64,000 nt of DNA from Spirosoma agri (lineage in GTDB: Bacteria > Bacteroidota > Bacteroidia > Cytophagales > Spirosomataceae): positions 3,534,001-3,598,000 of the forward strand of contig NZ_JAAGNZ010000001.1 of the NCBI RefSeq assembly GCF_010747415.1. Reading direction: 5' to 3'. Positions 25,191-33,692 of the stretch are shown in pieces. The notes under the pieces were generated by a model, which had not been told where the DNA came from, did no database searches, and saw nothing but the letters and a program-made list of their open reading frames with translations. A program made the translations under genes and the position numbers. Every line of letters begins with the position of its first letter. The stretch's first letter is position 1.

Positions 25191-28100
25191 ATGCGCTTCT
25201 CACTTTTACTAGCTTTTCTGCTGACACTTGTTGCCGGGCTCACCTACGCACAGACACCTACGCGGCTATTTCTCACTCGTGGTAGCGGCACTTCGTCGAA
25301 TGATGCACTACTTTCAGTCGATTTGAATGGTTCGCTGCCGTCCACGGGCACTGTACTGGCTAACGATGCTGGCAACTTCACTCAGCCAAGCGATTTACTT
25401 TACGACCCAGCCACTAATTTTCTCTACGTAGTAGATGAATACGTACCTGCAAGTGGAGGAGGTGGCGGTGTATTTCGCTATCTGTATAATCCTTCAACTA
25501 ACTCTGTATCGAACCGAACGGCGCTAGTGGCATCCAACGGCTTCAGCTATCGGGGTCTGTCCCTTGACGCAGCCAACAATCGACTGTATGTCTCTCAGGG
25601 AGATGCCAATAATGTGACGGATGCACTGCTGATGCTGAGTAACGTAACTGGTAACGGTCCCTTCACCGCAACAACACTTGTTATTGGTACAGCAGCCGAC
25701 GGCGGTTTTACGAATCCGGCTGACCTCGTCTTCGATCCAGCCAGTAATTACCTCTACGTATCGGACCAGTTTATCAATACGGGTTCGATAATACGATATA
25801 CGGTGAATGGCAGCGGTACGGCCGTTTCAAACCGCACGGTTGTAATTGCGGCAGCAGGTAGTGGAAGCATTGCACCAGGGGGGTTGGCACTTGATCAGGC
25901 AAACGGTCAACTCTACTTCACTACGTTTACCAGCAGCAATGCGACTGGTGATGCGAACGACGCGCTCAAGCAGGTAAATGTAGGTAATGGAGCCAGTTTC
26001 CCCGGTACACCAAGCACAATAATAAACGGAACGAACTCGTCTTTAACCGTACCTCAGGATTTAGCCCTGGATCGCACCAATGGGTCTATTTATGTTTCGA
26101 ATGCGGCAACGGGCGGCCAGGTATACCGCTACACCACGAGTGGAAATAACGAAACGGCCATCGTTCCCGGAACAGCGGTAAGTACCTATACCGGTCTGGC
26201 GCTGAACGGTGGTTTTACAACCTCCAGCACGACCGTCACCGCTATCAATCGGACAGGTACTATCCCGACCAGTGCAGGTAGTGTAACTTACTCAGTGGTC
26301 TTTGCCGCAAGCGTGACGGGCCTTACGACGAATAATTTCTCGGTAACACCGACCGGCAGCATTAGTGGAGCCAGCGTCAGCAGCGTGTCAGGTTCGGGCA
26401 CTAACTATACTGTAACGGTAAACACGGGCACGGGCAGTGGTACGCTTACGCTAAATCTAGCTAATAGCTCGGGGGTCTCCCCTACCGTTTCCAACACGCC
26501 CTTTAGCGGACAGACTTATACCATCGACAAAACAGCGCCCACAGTGAGCAGCGTGAGCGTACCCGCCAACGCCACCTACCGCGCCGGACAGACGCTGAGC
26601 TTCTCGGTCAACTTCGCCGAAAACGTCATCGTCTCGGGCACCCCGCAACTGCCACTCACCATCGGCACCACTACCCGGCAAGCCAACTACGTATCGGGCA
26701 GTGGCAGCTCCGCCCTGGTCTTCACCTACACCGTCCAGACCGGCGAGCTGGACACTGACGGCATCGCACTGGCCTCCGCCCTGACTCTCAACGGGGGCAC
26801 TATCCGCGACAATGTCAATAACAATGCCACCCTGACCCTCAACGGTGTCCCTTCCACCACCGGCATCCTGGTCGACGCCGTGGCCCCCACCGTGACCATC
26901 ACCTCCTCGGCGGGACCGTCGGGCTCCACCACCGGCACCAACCCCATCCCCTTCACTATCACCTTCTCCGAAAGCGTGACCGGTTTGGTAGCTGGCGGAG
27001 TGAGCGTGACCGGCGGCACACCCACTGGCTTCAGTGGCAGCGGCACCATCTACACCCTCAACGTGACCCCTACGGCCAACGGAGCGGTGACGGTCAATGT
27101 GGCCGCTAATGTGGCCCAGGATGCCGCCGGCAACGGTAACGCAGCGGCCAGCCCGTTCAGCATCACCTACAGCCAGCCCGTCACGGCGGCTCCGGTGGTG
27201 ACCAGCCCGGCCAACAGCAGCCAGCTCAACACCAGCACGCCCACCTACGCGGGGACGGCCCCAGCCAACAGCACCGTGACGGTCTACGTCGACAACACCG
27301 CCATCGGCACCACCACTGCCAACGGGGGGACCTGGAGCCTGACGCAGCCCACGGCTATAGCGAACGGCACCCACTCAGTCTACGCCACGGCCCAGCTCAG
27401 CGGGCAGGCCGTGAGTGCAAACTCCAACACCAACTCCTTTACCGTCGATACCACCGTCCCCACAGTGAGCAGCGTGAACGTACCCACCAACGCCACCTAC
27501 CGCGCCGGACAGACGCTGAGCTTCTCGGTCAACTTCGCCGAAAACGTCGCCGTCGCGGGAACCCCACAACTGCCACTCACCATCGGCTCCACCACCCGGC
27601 AGGCCAACTACACCTCCGGCAGTGGCAGCTCCGCCCTGGTCTTTACTTACACCGTCCAGACCGGCGAGCTGGACACTGACGGCATCGCACTGGCCTCCGC
27701 CCTGACCCTCAACGGGGGCACCATCCGCGACAATGTCAGTAACAACGCCACCCTGACCCTCAACGGTGTCCCTTCCACCACCGGCATCCTGGTCGACGCC
27801 GTGGCCCCCACCGTGACCATCACCTCCTCAGCAGGACCGTCGGGCTCCACCACCGGCACCAACCCCATCCCCTTCACCATCACCTTCTCCGAAAGCGTGA
27901 CCGGTTTGGTGGCTGGCGGAGTGAGCGTGACCGGCGGCACACCCACTGGCTTCAGTGGCAGCGGCACCATCTACACCCTCAACGTGACCCCCTCGACCAA
28001 CGGAGCGGTAGTGGTCAATGTGGCCGCTAATGTGGCCCAGGATGCCGCCGGCAACGGTAACGCAGCGGCCAGCCCGTTCAGCATCACCTACAGCCAGCCC

Positions 28101-31007
28101 GTCACGGCGGCTCCGGTGGTGACCAGCCCGGCCAACAGCAGCCAGCTCAACACCAGCACGCCCACCTACGCGGGGACGGCCCCGGCCAGCAGCACCGTGA
28201 CGGTGTATGTGGACAACAACGCCATCGGCACCACCACCGCCATCGGGGGAAGCTGGTCACTGACTCAGCCCACGGCCCTGGCCAACAGCACCCATTCGGT
28301 CTACGCCACGGCTCAAGTGAGCGGGCAGGCCGTGAGTGCAAACTCCAACACCAATACCTTTACTGTCAACAACTCGATGCTTAGCCTGGCTCTGTCGGTA
28401 AACGAGTTATGCGCTAATAGTCCGCTCAGTCTGACGGCTACAGCTACGAACATCGGTTCTCCCGTAACCTATTCGCTCAGTAGTAGCCCCGCTGGCTTTT
28501 CGGGTTCAGGCACCTCGCCCCAGTTTACCCTGACTGCCCCCGCGATTGAGTCGACAACGGCCTTCACATTGACCGTTACCGCTACCAGCACAGCCGGTAA
28601 CGCTAGTGCCACTGCGGTTGTTACGGTGAATCCCCTGCCCACAGCTACGTTGGTAGCGAGTGGCACGCTGACTTGCGCGCAACCCAGTATCACGCTAACG
28701 GCCCAGGGAGGAACCTCCTATCAATTCAGCGGACCCGGTCTGGTCAGTCAGTCGGCAAATACAGCGCTGGTCAATGTGGCCGGTACGTATTCAGTGACGG
28801 TGAGTTCAGGTAGCGGTTGTTCCAGTACGACTAGTGTGGCTGTTAGCCAGGAAAATAGCCTGCCTACGGTGACTATTACCCCGGCCAGCAGTACGTTGAC
28901 TTGTGCCAATCCGACCTTGCAACTGACGGCCAATAGCTCGGTCTCAACCCTGCGTTGGAGTACGGGAGCCAGCACGCCCAGCATTTCGGTGAGTGCTGCG
29001 GGCACTTATTCAGTGACGGCTACAGGTACCAATGGATGTACAGCCACGGCCAGTGCTCAGGTGATCCAGGACAATACCGTGCCCACACCAAGCCTGACAG
29101 CCAGTGCCCTGACAACCGTCAATCAGCCCATTTCCGTTACCGCCAGCGGTTGCAGTGGTACGCTTACCTGGCAGGTACAGGGGGGGGCAGGCCAGGCCAA
29201 CGGGTCAGTCTATACGCTCACCCAGCCGGGCAACTATACGCTCTCGGCAACCTGTACAGTGGGCAGTTGCACCAGTCCACCCGCCCCGGTCCTGCTGCTA
29301 ACCATTCAGGCTCCCAATACGAACTTCGCGATCACAGGCGTAACCATGGTCAACTGTTATCAGGCCAACCCCAGCCGGGGCGAGTATCTTGTGCAGTTCA
29401 CCCCCCAGTACGCCGGGCAAAACAGCAACCCCATCAGTTTTTCGGTGGTGCGCGAACTGGCACCCACTACCCAGCCAGCCCCTTATGTGCTGAATCTCTA
29501 CCAGGATAATCCCGTTATTACGCTGGTAGCCAATCAGGCGGGTAATGGCGAAGCTCGCTACAATTACAACTGGCTGGCGTCCTGTAATTCGGGTAGCAGC
29601 CCCAATCAGCCGCCAACCACGTTGGGTATCGGGGCTCAGACGCTAACCGTGAATCAGCCTTATCAGCTCAACCTGAGTAGTTACTTCACCGATCCGGAAG
29701 GACAGCCGCTAACGTACTCAGCTACGGGTCTGCCCGCCGGATTGAGCGTAGCGGGTAGCGTGCTCAGCGGTACACCTTCGCAGACTGGTACGTTTGGCGT
29801 AAGCATCACAGCCATCGATCCGGGCAACCTCTCCGTCAGTAGCAATTTCACCCTGACGGTGCAGACCCAACCGAGCCAGCCAACGGCTTTTACAATCGCG
29901 AGCGTCAATACAGTCAGCTGTGAGGTGCTCTCGGCCGGTCAGCGCCGGGTTCGGTTTACGCCCCAGTACAGTGGACTTTCGGGTCAGCCGATTACGTTTC
30001 GGGTGGTGAACGAACTCGCTCCGACGACCCAGGCGGCTCCTTATAGTCTGGACCTGTACACCGATAATCCAGTAATTGAGTTGCGGGCCAGTCAGGCGGG
30101 TACAGCAGGCGAAGTGAGCTTTAGCTACAACTGGCTGGCAGCCTGCGGTAGCACACCTCCGGTAAACGGGGCTCCTACGGTTACACAAACAATACCTAAT
30201 CAGGTGGGTGCCGTGAACCAGGCGTTCAGCTACAGCATCCCGGCGGGTACATTCACCGATCCGAACGGGGATGCGCTGGTCCTAACCGCTAGTGGCCTAC
30301 CATCAGGCTTGAGCCTGAATGGATCAGTGATCAGCGGTACGCCTTCGAGCAGTGGAGTATCAACAGTGAGCATCACAGCCACTGACCCCGGCAACCTATC
30401 GGCAAGTACCCGTTTTACACTGACCATCAACCAGATCACGATACCGCCTACGCAGGATTTTGCGATAACTGGGGTAAGTTTGCTCACCTGTCAGGCAGTA
30501 AATGGACAACAGCGCCTAATCCGTTTCAGCCCACAGTATAGCGGTTTGACGGGCCAACCGGTGAGTTTTTCGGTGGCCAACGAACTGGCTCCCACGAATG
30601 CAGGTGGTCCGTATGAGCTGCGGTTATATCTGGACAATCCGGTCATTGTGCTCAAAGCCGCCCAGGCGGGTACGGCAAATGAAGCCAGCTTCAGCTACAA
30701 CTGGCTGGCAGCCTGTGGCAGTGCTTCGGGTCGTCGGCCCGCCGACGAATTACCGGCCTTCAATGTAGTAGTACTGGGTAATCCGGTAGAGAGTACTACC
30801 GCTGAAGTAGCGATTCATGGGGCACAGGGACAAACGGTGGCGGTGCGTGTAGTAGATCTGCAAGGCAAGCTGGTGGCTACGATTCGGATTGAGCAGGCCC
30901 AGGCCGTTGAACGGGTAAGCTTACCGTTGGGGACCAGTAGTGGAGTGCTGCTTCTGGAGGTGCGTACGCCAACCCAGTATCAGCAGGTCAAACTGGTAAA
31001 ACACTAA
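25191..31007 (+). CDS. giant secreted surface protein with NHL-like propeller, Ig-like repeats, He_PIG domains and T9SS-like C-terminal domain
   Basis: A 1938-residue exported protein. Signal peptide MRFSLLLAFLLTLVAGLTYAQ (1-21), then a beta-propeller-like region to about residue 370 with repeated FDPASNYLYVSD-type blades. Two near-identical 307-residue units (about 451-757 and 758-1064) each hold three bacterial Ig-like domains. Further Ig-like and Cys-paired domains follow. From 1379 three copies of an 86-87-residue module alternate with two He_PIG cadherin-like domains. The C-terminus (about 1855-1938) has the VxVVDLQGKLV pattern of a type IX sorting domain. It is probably exported by T9SS and displayed or released as an adhesin. 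The upstream ATG at 25125 is rejected because the signal peptide starts at 25191. Confidence 0.87.
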   Translation: MRFSLLLAFLLTLVAGLTYAQTPTRLFLTRGSGTSSNDALLSVDLNGSLPSTGTVLANDAGNFTQPSDLLYDPATNFLYVVDEYVPASGGGGGVFRYLYNPSTNSVSNRTALVASNGFSYRGLSLDAANNRLYVSQGDANNVTDALLMLSNVTGNGPFTATTLVIGTAADGGFTNPADLVFDPASNYLYVSDQFINTGSIIRYTVNGSGTAVSNRTVVIAAAGSGSIAPGGLALDQANGQLYFTTFTSSNATGDANDALKQVNVGNGASFPGTPSTIINGTNSSLTVPQDLALDRTNGSIYVSNAATGGQVYRYTTSGNNETAIVPGTAVSTYTGLALNGGFTTSSTTVTAINRTGTIPTSAGSVTYSVVFAASVTGLTTNNFSVTPTGSISGASVSSVSGSGTNYTVTVNTGTGSGTLTLNLANSSGVSPTVSNTPFSGQTYTIDKTAPTVSSVSVPANATYRAGQTLSFSVNFAENVIVSGTPQLPLTIGTTTRQANYVSGSGSSALVFTYTVQTGELDTDGIALASALTLNGGTIRDNVNNNATLTLNGVPSTTGILVDAVAPTVTITSSAGPSGSTTGTNPIPFTITFSESVTGLVAGGVSVTGGTPTGFSGSGTIYTLNVTPTANGAVTVNVAANVAQDAAGNGNAAASPFSITYSQPVTAAPVVTSPANSSQLNTSTPTYAGTAPANSTVTVYVDNTAIGTTTANGGTWSLTQPTAIANGTHSVYATAQLSGQAVSANSNTNSFTVDTTVPTVSSVNVPTNATYRAGQTLSFSVNFAENVAVAGTPQLPLTIGSTTRQANYTSGSGSSALVFTYTVQTGELDTDGIALASALTLNGGTIRDNVSNNATLTLNGVPSTTGILVDAVAPTVTITSSAGPSGSTTGTNPIPFTITFSESVTGLVAGGVSVTGGTPTGFSGSGTIYTLNVTPSTNGAVVVNVAANVAQDAAGNGNAAASPFSITYSQPVTAAPVVTSPANSSQLNTSTPTYAGTAPASSTVTVYVDNNAIGTTTAIGGSWSLTQPTALANSTHSVYATAQVSGQAVSANSNTNTFTVNNSMLSLALSVNELCANSPLSLTATATNIGSPVTYSLSSSPAGFSGSGTSPQFTLTAPAIESTTAFTLTVTATSTAGNASATAVVTVNPLPTATLVASGTLTCAQPSITLTAQGGTSYQFSGPGLVSQSANTALVNVAGTYSVTVSSGSGCSSTTSVAVSQENSLPTVTITPASSTLTCANPTLQLTANSSVSTLRWSTGASTPSISVSAAGTYSVTATGTNGCTATASAQVIQDNTVPTPSLTASALTTVNQPISVTASGCSGTLTWQVQGGAGQANGSVYTLTQPGNYTLSATCTVGSCTSPPAPVLLLTIQAPNTNFAITGVTMVNCYQANPSRGEYLVQFTPQYAGQNSNPISFSVVRELAPTTQPAPYVLNLYQDNPVITLVANQAGNGEARYNYNWLASCNSGSSPNQPPTTLGIGAQTLTVNQPYQLNLSSYFTDPEGQPLTYSATGLPAGLSVAGSVLSGTPSQTGTFGVSITAIDPGNLSVSSNFTLTVQTQPSQPTAFTIASVNTVSCEVLSAGQRRVRFTPQYSGLSGQPITFRVVNELAPTTQAAPYSLDLYTDNPVIELRASQAGTAGEVSFSYNWLAACGSTPPVNGAPTVTQTIPNQVGAVNQAFSYSIPAGTFTDPNGDALVLTASGLPSGLSLNGSVISGTPSSSGVSTVSITATDPGNLSASTRFTLTINQITIPPTQDFAITGVSLLTCQAVNGQQRLIRFSPQYSGLTGQPVSFSVANELAPTNAGGPYELRLYLDNPVIVLKAAQAGTANEASFSYNWLAACGSASGRRPADELPAFNVVVLGNPVESTTAEVAIHGAQGQTVAVRVVDLQGKLVATIRIEQAQAVERVSLPLGTSSGVLLLEVRTPTQYQQVKLVKH
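26541..27461 (+). repeat. 921-bp tandem repeat, unit 1
   Basis: First of two head-to-tail units in the surface-protein gene, with period exactly 921 bp (307 codons). It encodes three Ig-like domains. Base composition is clearly GC-richer than the flanking coding sequence, with strong preference for C-ending codons such as ACC, GGC and AAC. Confidence 0.93.
27462..28382 (+). repeat. 921-bp tandem repeat, unit 2
   Basis: Second unit, differing from the first only at scattered positions, many of them silent. In the stretch 27647-27970, which mirrors 26726-27049, very few bases differ. The similarity fades near 28370, where the following Ig-like segment starts. Confidence 0.93.
29325..29585 (+). 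repeat. surface-protein module copy 1 (87 residues)
   Basis: Residues 1379-1465 run from FAITGV to YNWLASC. The copies share FxPQYxG, the central ELAPT, PYxLxLYxDNPVI and the end NWLAxC, plus one Cys near each end, which suggests a disulfide-closed beta domain. I do not recognise a named family. Confidence 0.8.
29889..30146 (+). repeat. surface-protein module copy 2 (86 residues)
   Basis: Residues 1567-1652 begin FTIASVNTVSC and end SYNWLAAC, with the same conserved landmarks as copy 1. It is separated from copy 1 by a He_PIG-like domain (YFTDPEGQPLTYSATGLPAG region). Confidence 0.8.
30459..30716 (+). repeat. surface-protein module copy 3 (86 residues)
   Basis: Residues 1757-1842 begin FAITGVSLLTC and end SYNWLAAC. 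It lies directly before the T9SS-like C-terminal domain and after the second He_PIG-like domain (TFTDPNGDALVLTASGLPSG region). Confidence 0.8.
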
Positions 31008-31027
31008 TTCGATTTGTTCTATTGCTG

Positions 31028-31060
31028 AAAGCCCAGGCCAAAACAGGTCTGGGCTTTTTT
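31028..31060. terminator. terminator between surface-protein and MetE-like genes
   Basis: AAAGCCCAG (31028-31036) pairs with CTGGGCTTT (31049-31057), and a T-run continues to 31060. It follows the surface-protein stop by 20 nt and faces the convergent MetE-like gene. Confidence 0.88.
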
Positions 31061-31117
31061 GTAGCTTTTTTCTTCCGCTTTGATCAGATCGAAAACGGGC
31101 AGATTCCTGGGATTCCA

Positions 31118-32230
31118 CTATTCAGCGTTAACCAACTCAGCCATCAGGGCCATCAACTCGGTAGCCGTACTAGCGCTTCGGCGGCCTAATCCGCACGAGC
31201 AGGCTATATCTACCGACTGGCCCCTGGCACGCTCAATGCTGTCAAGGATGAGTCTGTTCTCAGCCAGCGTACGTTTTTCGTGGACAAACCCGGCTACAAA
31301 GCGAGTACCCACCGGGAGTCGAATCTGTTTGAGCGGAGTGTAATGGTCAGCATCCACAGAGGGAGGCACCACACCTTCAGCAAATGGGTAGTGCATGTAA
31401 ACCAGCGTGTGCTGAGCGGGCCACTCCTGGACTAACCGATTAGAGAACGCCACCATTTTGTCCAGTGTTTTGGGGTGCACCAACGCTTCGTTATGGAAAT
31501 CACCCAGACAGAGGTGAATACCAATATGGGCACCTGGGTTGATTTTTCGCAGTAAATCCTGAATTGGCTTCAGCGCCAGACCCAGCAGCGGTGTTGGTAA
31601 TTTATAGGCAGCGTACAGTTCGGGAGGTACTTCGAGCTGAATCACTACATCCTGACCGGCTTCGGTCAGGATGGCGTTGACCTCGCGGGCAATAACGGTG
31701 TTGAACGCGTACGTATAGCGCAACCAGGTAAGGGGGCTGGCGAAAGCAAAGCCCATCGCAAAGCCGGTTGGCACACCCACCTGAAATTTCAGATCTGGTA
31801 GTTCATGCTGTTCCCTTAAACGGGTAAACGTTGGGTAATTGCGTCGAAAGAAATCATCGTAGCCCAGGCGAACATGCTGGGGCATATCAGCCGGTGAGTA
31901 TAGGGGCTTGAGTTTCTGAAAGCTATCGTAGTCAACAGCCATACCATCGGCCCCTCGGATGGGTTCTTTAACGATCTGCCAACTCGTTTTGTCCTGGGTC
32001 AGCTTCTCAATGGCATAGACTACCCAGGCCGTACGATTACCCTTGGGAAAGGCGGGTGTCTTCTCTCCCACCTCCCCATCAGGCAGGCAAAACAGCATTG
32101 GCCCGAGCGCGTCAAAGGCGCGTTCCATACAATCTTCATCACTGTCGAAAGGCAGACTGCCCACCAGCAAGGCTGATCGTATGGTCGGGGACTGAGCGTT
32201 ACCGATTGGTTTTGGTTGTGTCGTTGACAT
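31118..32230 (-). CDS. MetE/UROD-like TIM-barrel protein of unknown function
   Basis: A 370-residue soluble protein. The overall pattern (RSALLVGSLPFDSDEDCMERAFDALG at the start, LPDGEVGEKT, QLEVPPELYAAY, GIHLCLGD, and a C-terminal ACSCGLGRRS) resembles the cobalamin-independent methionine synthase / uroporphyrinogen decarboxylase-like barrel superfamily. There a Cys in a CGLG loop near the C-terminus and a His in the HLCxGD strand bind zinc. It is half the length of true MetE and lacks the N-terminal domain, so it is not methionine synthase itself. A methyl-transfer or lyase role is only a structural guess. It is divergent from the Tat-SDR gene. Confidence 0.65.
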   Translation of the reverse strand: MSTTQPKPIGNAQSPTIRSALLVGSLPFDSDEDCMERAFDALGPMLFCLPDGEVGEKTPAFPKGNRTAWVVYAIEKLTQDKTSWQIVKEPIRGADGMAVDYDSFQKLKPLYSPADMPQHVRLGYDDFFRRNYPTFTRLREQHELPDLKFQVGVPTGFAMGFAFASPLTWLRYTYAFNTVIAREVNAILTEAGQDVVIQLEVPPELYAAYKLPTPLLGLALKPIQDLLRKINPGAHIGIHLCLGDFHNEALVHPKTLDKMVAFSNRLVQEWPAQHTLVYMHYPFAEGVVPPSVDADHYTPLKQIRLPVGTRFVAGFVHEKRTLAENRLILDSIERARGQSVDIACSCGLGRRSASTATELMALMAELVNAE

Positions 32231-32605
32231 GCGATTAGTTTTTAAAAGGGTTAGTGAAGGTACCGGCTCGCTATTGATGCCTCACCGATTCATTCAAACG
32301 TAGTCAAGTTAACAAAACTACGGCTCCCCACCTATTGATAGTCAATCAACTAGCAACGGCAAGCTAAACTTAGATTCACCGTTCGTGACGGTGAACACTT
32401 ATGCATCAGCGGTACACTCGATCAGCCAGAACGCGCTGGTTAAAAGTCATATCCACGCTCTTTTTCAAACCCTAGGTAAATTATGGCCGCAAAAAAAACA
32501 AAAATCTAACCTTACCCTTCTACCAATCGTTCACCCCAGTAGCCTACTGGCATACTATCGTTTAAAAAGACTAATTCATTTACTCAACGTCTGAAAACAA
32601 CCAAC
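32231..32605. other. divergent intergenic region
   Basis: About 375 bp, AT-rich, between the divergent MetE-like and SDR genes. It must hold both promoters, but I find no clear TTTG/TAnnTTTG pair. A 69-codon frame at 32385-32594 shows no protein-like features and is not called. Confidence 0.5.
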
Positions 32606-33613
32606 ATGAATGAGAATCAATTGAGCCGACGCCAGATCATTGGTGGCATCGGCAGCAGCTTAGCCGCTACCGTAATAGCACCAGCGGTTTTTGCCAATTC
32701 GGAAAACCAGACCACAACGGGAACCGCTCCGGCAGCCCTTGTCGATCCAACGACCAAATACCCAAAACCTCCCTTCAAAGCCCAGCCCCAACCGTGGCCG
32801 GGACTGGCGAGTAAGATGGACCCCCGCCCCGATCATGGCGAAACCAGCTACAAAGGATCGGGACGCTTAACGGGTCGGAAAGCCCTGATCACCGGCGGTG
32901 ATTCGGGAATGGGTCGGGCAGCCGCGATTGCCTATGCCCGTGAGGGAGCCGATGTAGCCATCAATTATCTGCCCGCTGAGGAATCCGATGCCAAAGAGGT
33001 CATTGACCTGATCAAGAAAGAAGGCCGCAAGGCGATTGCCATTCCCGGTGATCTCCGCGACGAAGCGTTCTGTAAACGACTGGTCGATGAAGCGGTGAAA
33101 GGGTTGGGGGGGTTAGACATTCTGGTCAGTAATGCGGCCCGTCAGCAACAGCGCGAATCCATTCTGGAGCTAACCTCGGAAGACTTCGATGCCACGATGA
33201 AGACGAATATCTACGCGCCTTTCTGGATTATCAAAGCGGCACTACCGCACATGCCAGCCGGCTCGTCCATTATCGGCACTACCTCCGAACAGGCGTATGA
33301 TCCTTCGGCTAACCTGTACGACTATGCTCAAACGAAAGCGGCTACGATGAATTTTGTCAAGTCGCTGGCTAAGCAGCTTGGTCCAAAAGGCATACGGGTA
33401 AATGGTGTAGCACCGGGCCCGATCTGGACACCGTTGCAACCCAGTGGTGGTGCCACCCAGGAAAAACTAAAAACGTTTGGCGGGGATACTCCGCTGGGCC
33501 GTCCTGGACAACCCGTTGAGCTGGCGTCTATTTATGTTCAACTGGCAGCCAATGATGGCAGCTACGCCACGGGACAGGTGTACGGTGCAGCAGGTGGAGG
33601 TGGACAGCCTTAG
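32606..33613 (+). CDS. SDR family oxidoreductase with Tat-type signal
   Basis: A 335-residue short-chain dehydrogenase of the YghA/glucose-ribitol dehydrogenase subgroup. It starts with a twin-arginine signal (QLSRRQIIGG plus hydrophobic stretch to about residue 32, then FANSE). The NAD(P)-binding TGGDSGMGRAAA is at about 93-104, and the catalytic Ser-Tyr-Lys set is in IIGTTSEQAY and YDYAQTKAA. A linker of about 60 residues with SYKGSGRLTGRKALITGG precedes the fold, typical of the subgroup. If truly Tat-exported it would be folded with its cofactor before export. The substrate is unknown. Confidence 0.88.
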   Translation: MNENQLSRRQIIGGIGSSLAATVIAPAVFANSENQTTTGTAPAALVDPTTKYPKPPFKAQPQPWPGLASKMDPRPDHGETSYKGSGRLTGRKALITGGDSGMGRAAAIAYAREGADVAINYLPAEESDAKEVIDLIKKEGRKAIAIPGDLRDEAFCKRLVDEAVKGLGGLDILVSNAARQQQRESILELTSEDFDATMKTNIYAPFWIIKAALPHMPAGSSIIGTTSEQAYDPSANLYDYAQTKAATMNFVKSLAKQLGPKGIRVNGVAPGPIWTPLQPSGGATQEKLKTFGGDTPLGRPGQPVELASIYVQLAANDGSYATGQVYGAAGGGGQP

Positions 33614-33636
33614 CAAAATTAAGTCATATAAAAACA

Positions 33637-33673
33637 CAAAAGCCGCGTTCAGTGTCAACTGACGCGGCTTTTG
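33637..33673. terminator. bidirectional terminator between SDR and M3 peptidase
   Basis: CAAAAGCCGCGT (33637-33648) pairs with ACGCGGCTTTTG (33662-33673). Inner bases extend the stem with one bulge. The A-run and T-run at its two ends let it act for both convergent genes. Confidence 0.85.
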
Positions 33674-33692
33674 CTGTATTGAAGCCTCAGTA

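Noticed and set aside
26457-27374. 305-codon open frame on the minus strand of the surface-protein gene
   Set aside because: It mirrors the GC-rich Ig repeats. Composition is Gly/Arg/Val-rich with no domain, and it appears only because the sense strand avoids stops there.
26541-28382. Tandem repeat as a possible CRISPR or mobile element
   Set aside because: The unit is 921 bp, fully coding and in frame. There are no spacers and no terminal inverted repeats or transposase.
32385-32594. 69-codon frame in the divergent intergenic region
   Set aside because: No family, no membrane or signal pattern, and it sits in sequence that must hold two promoters.
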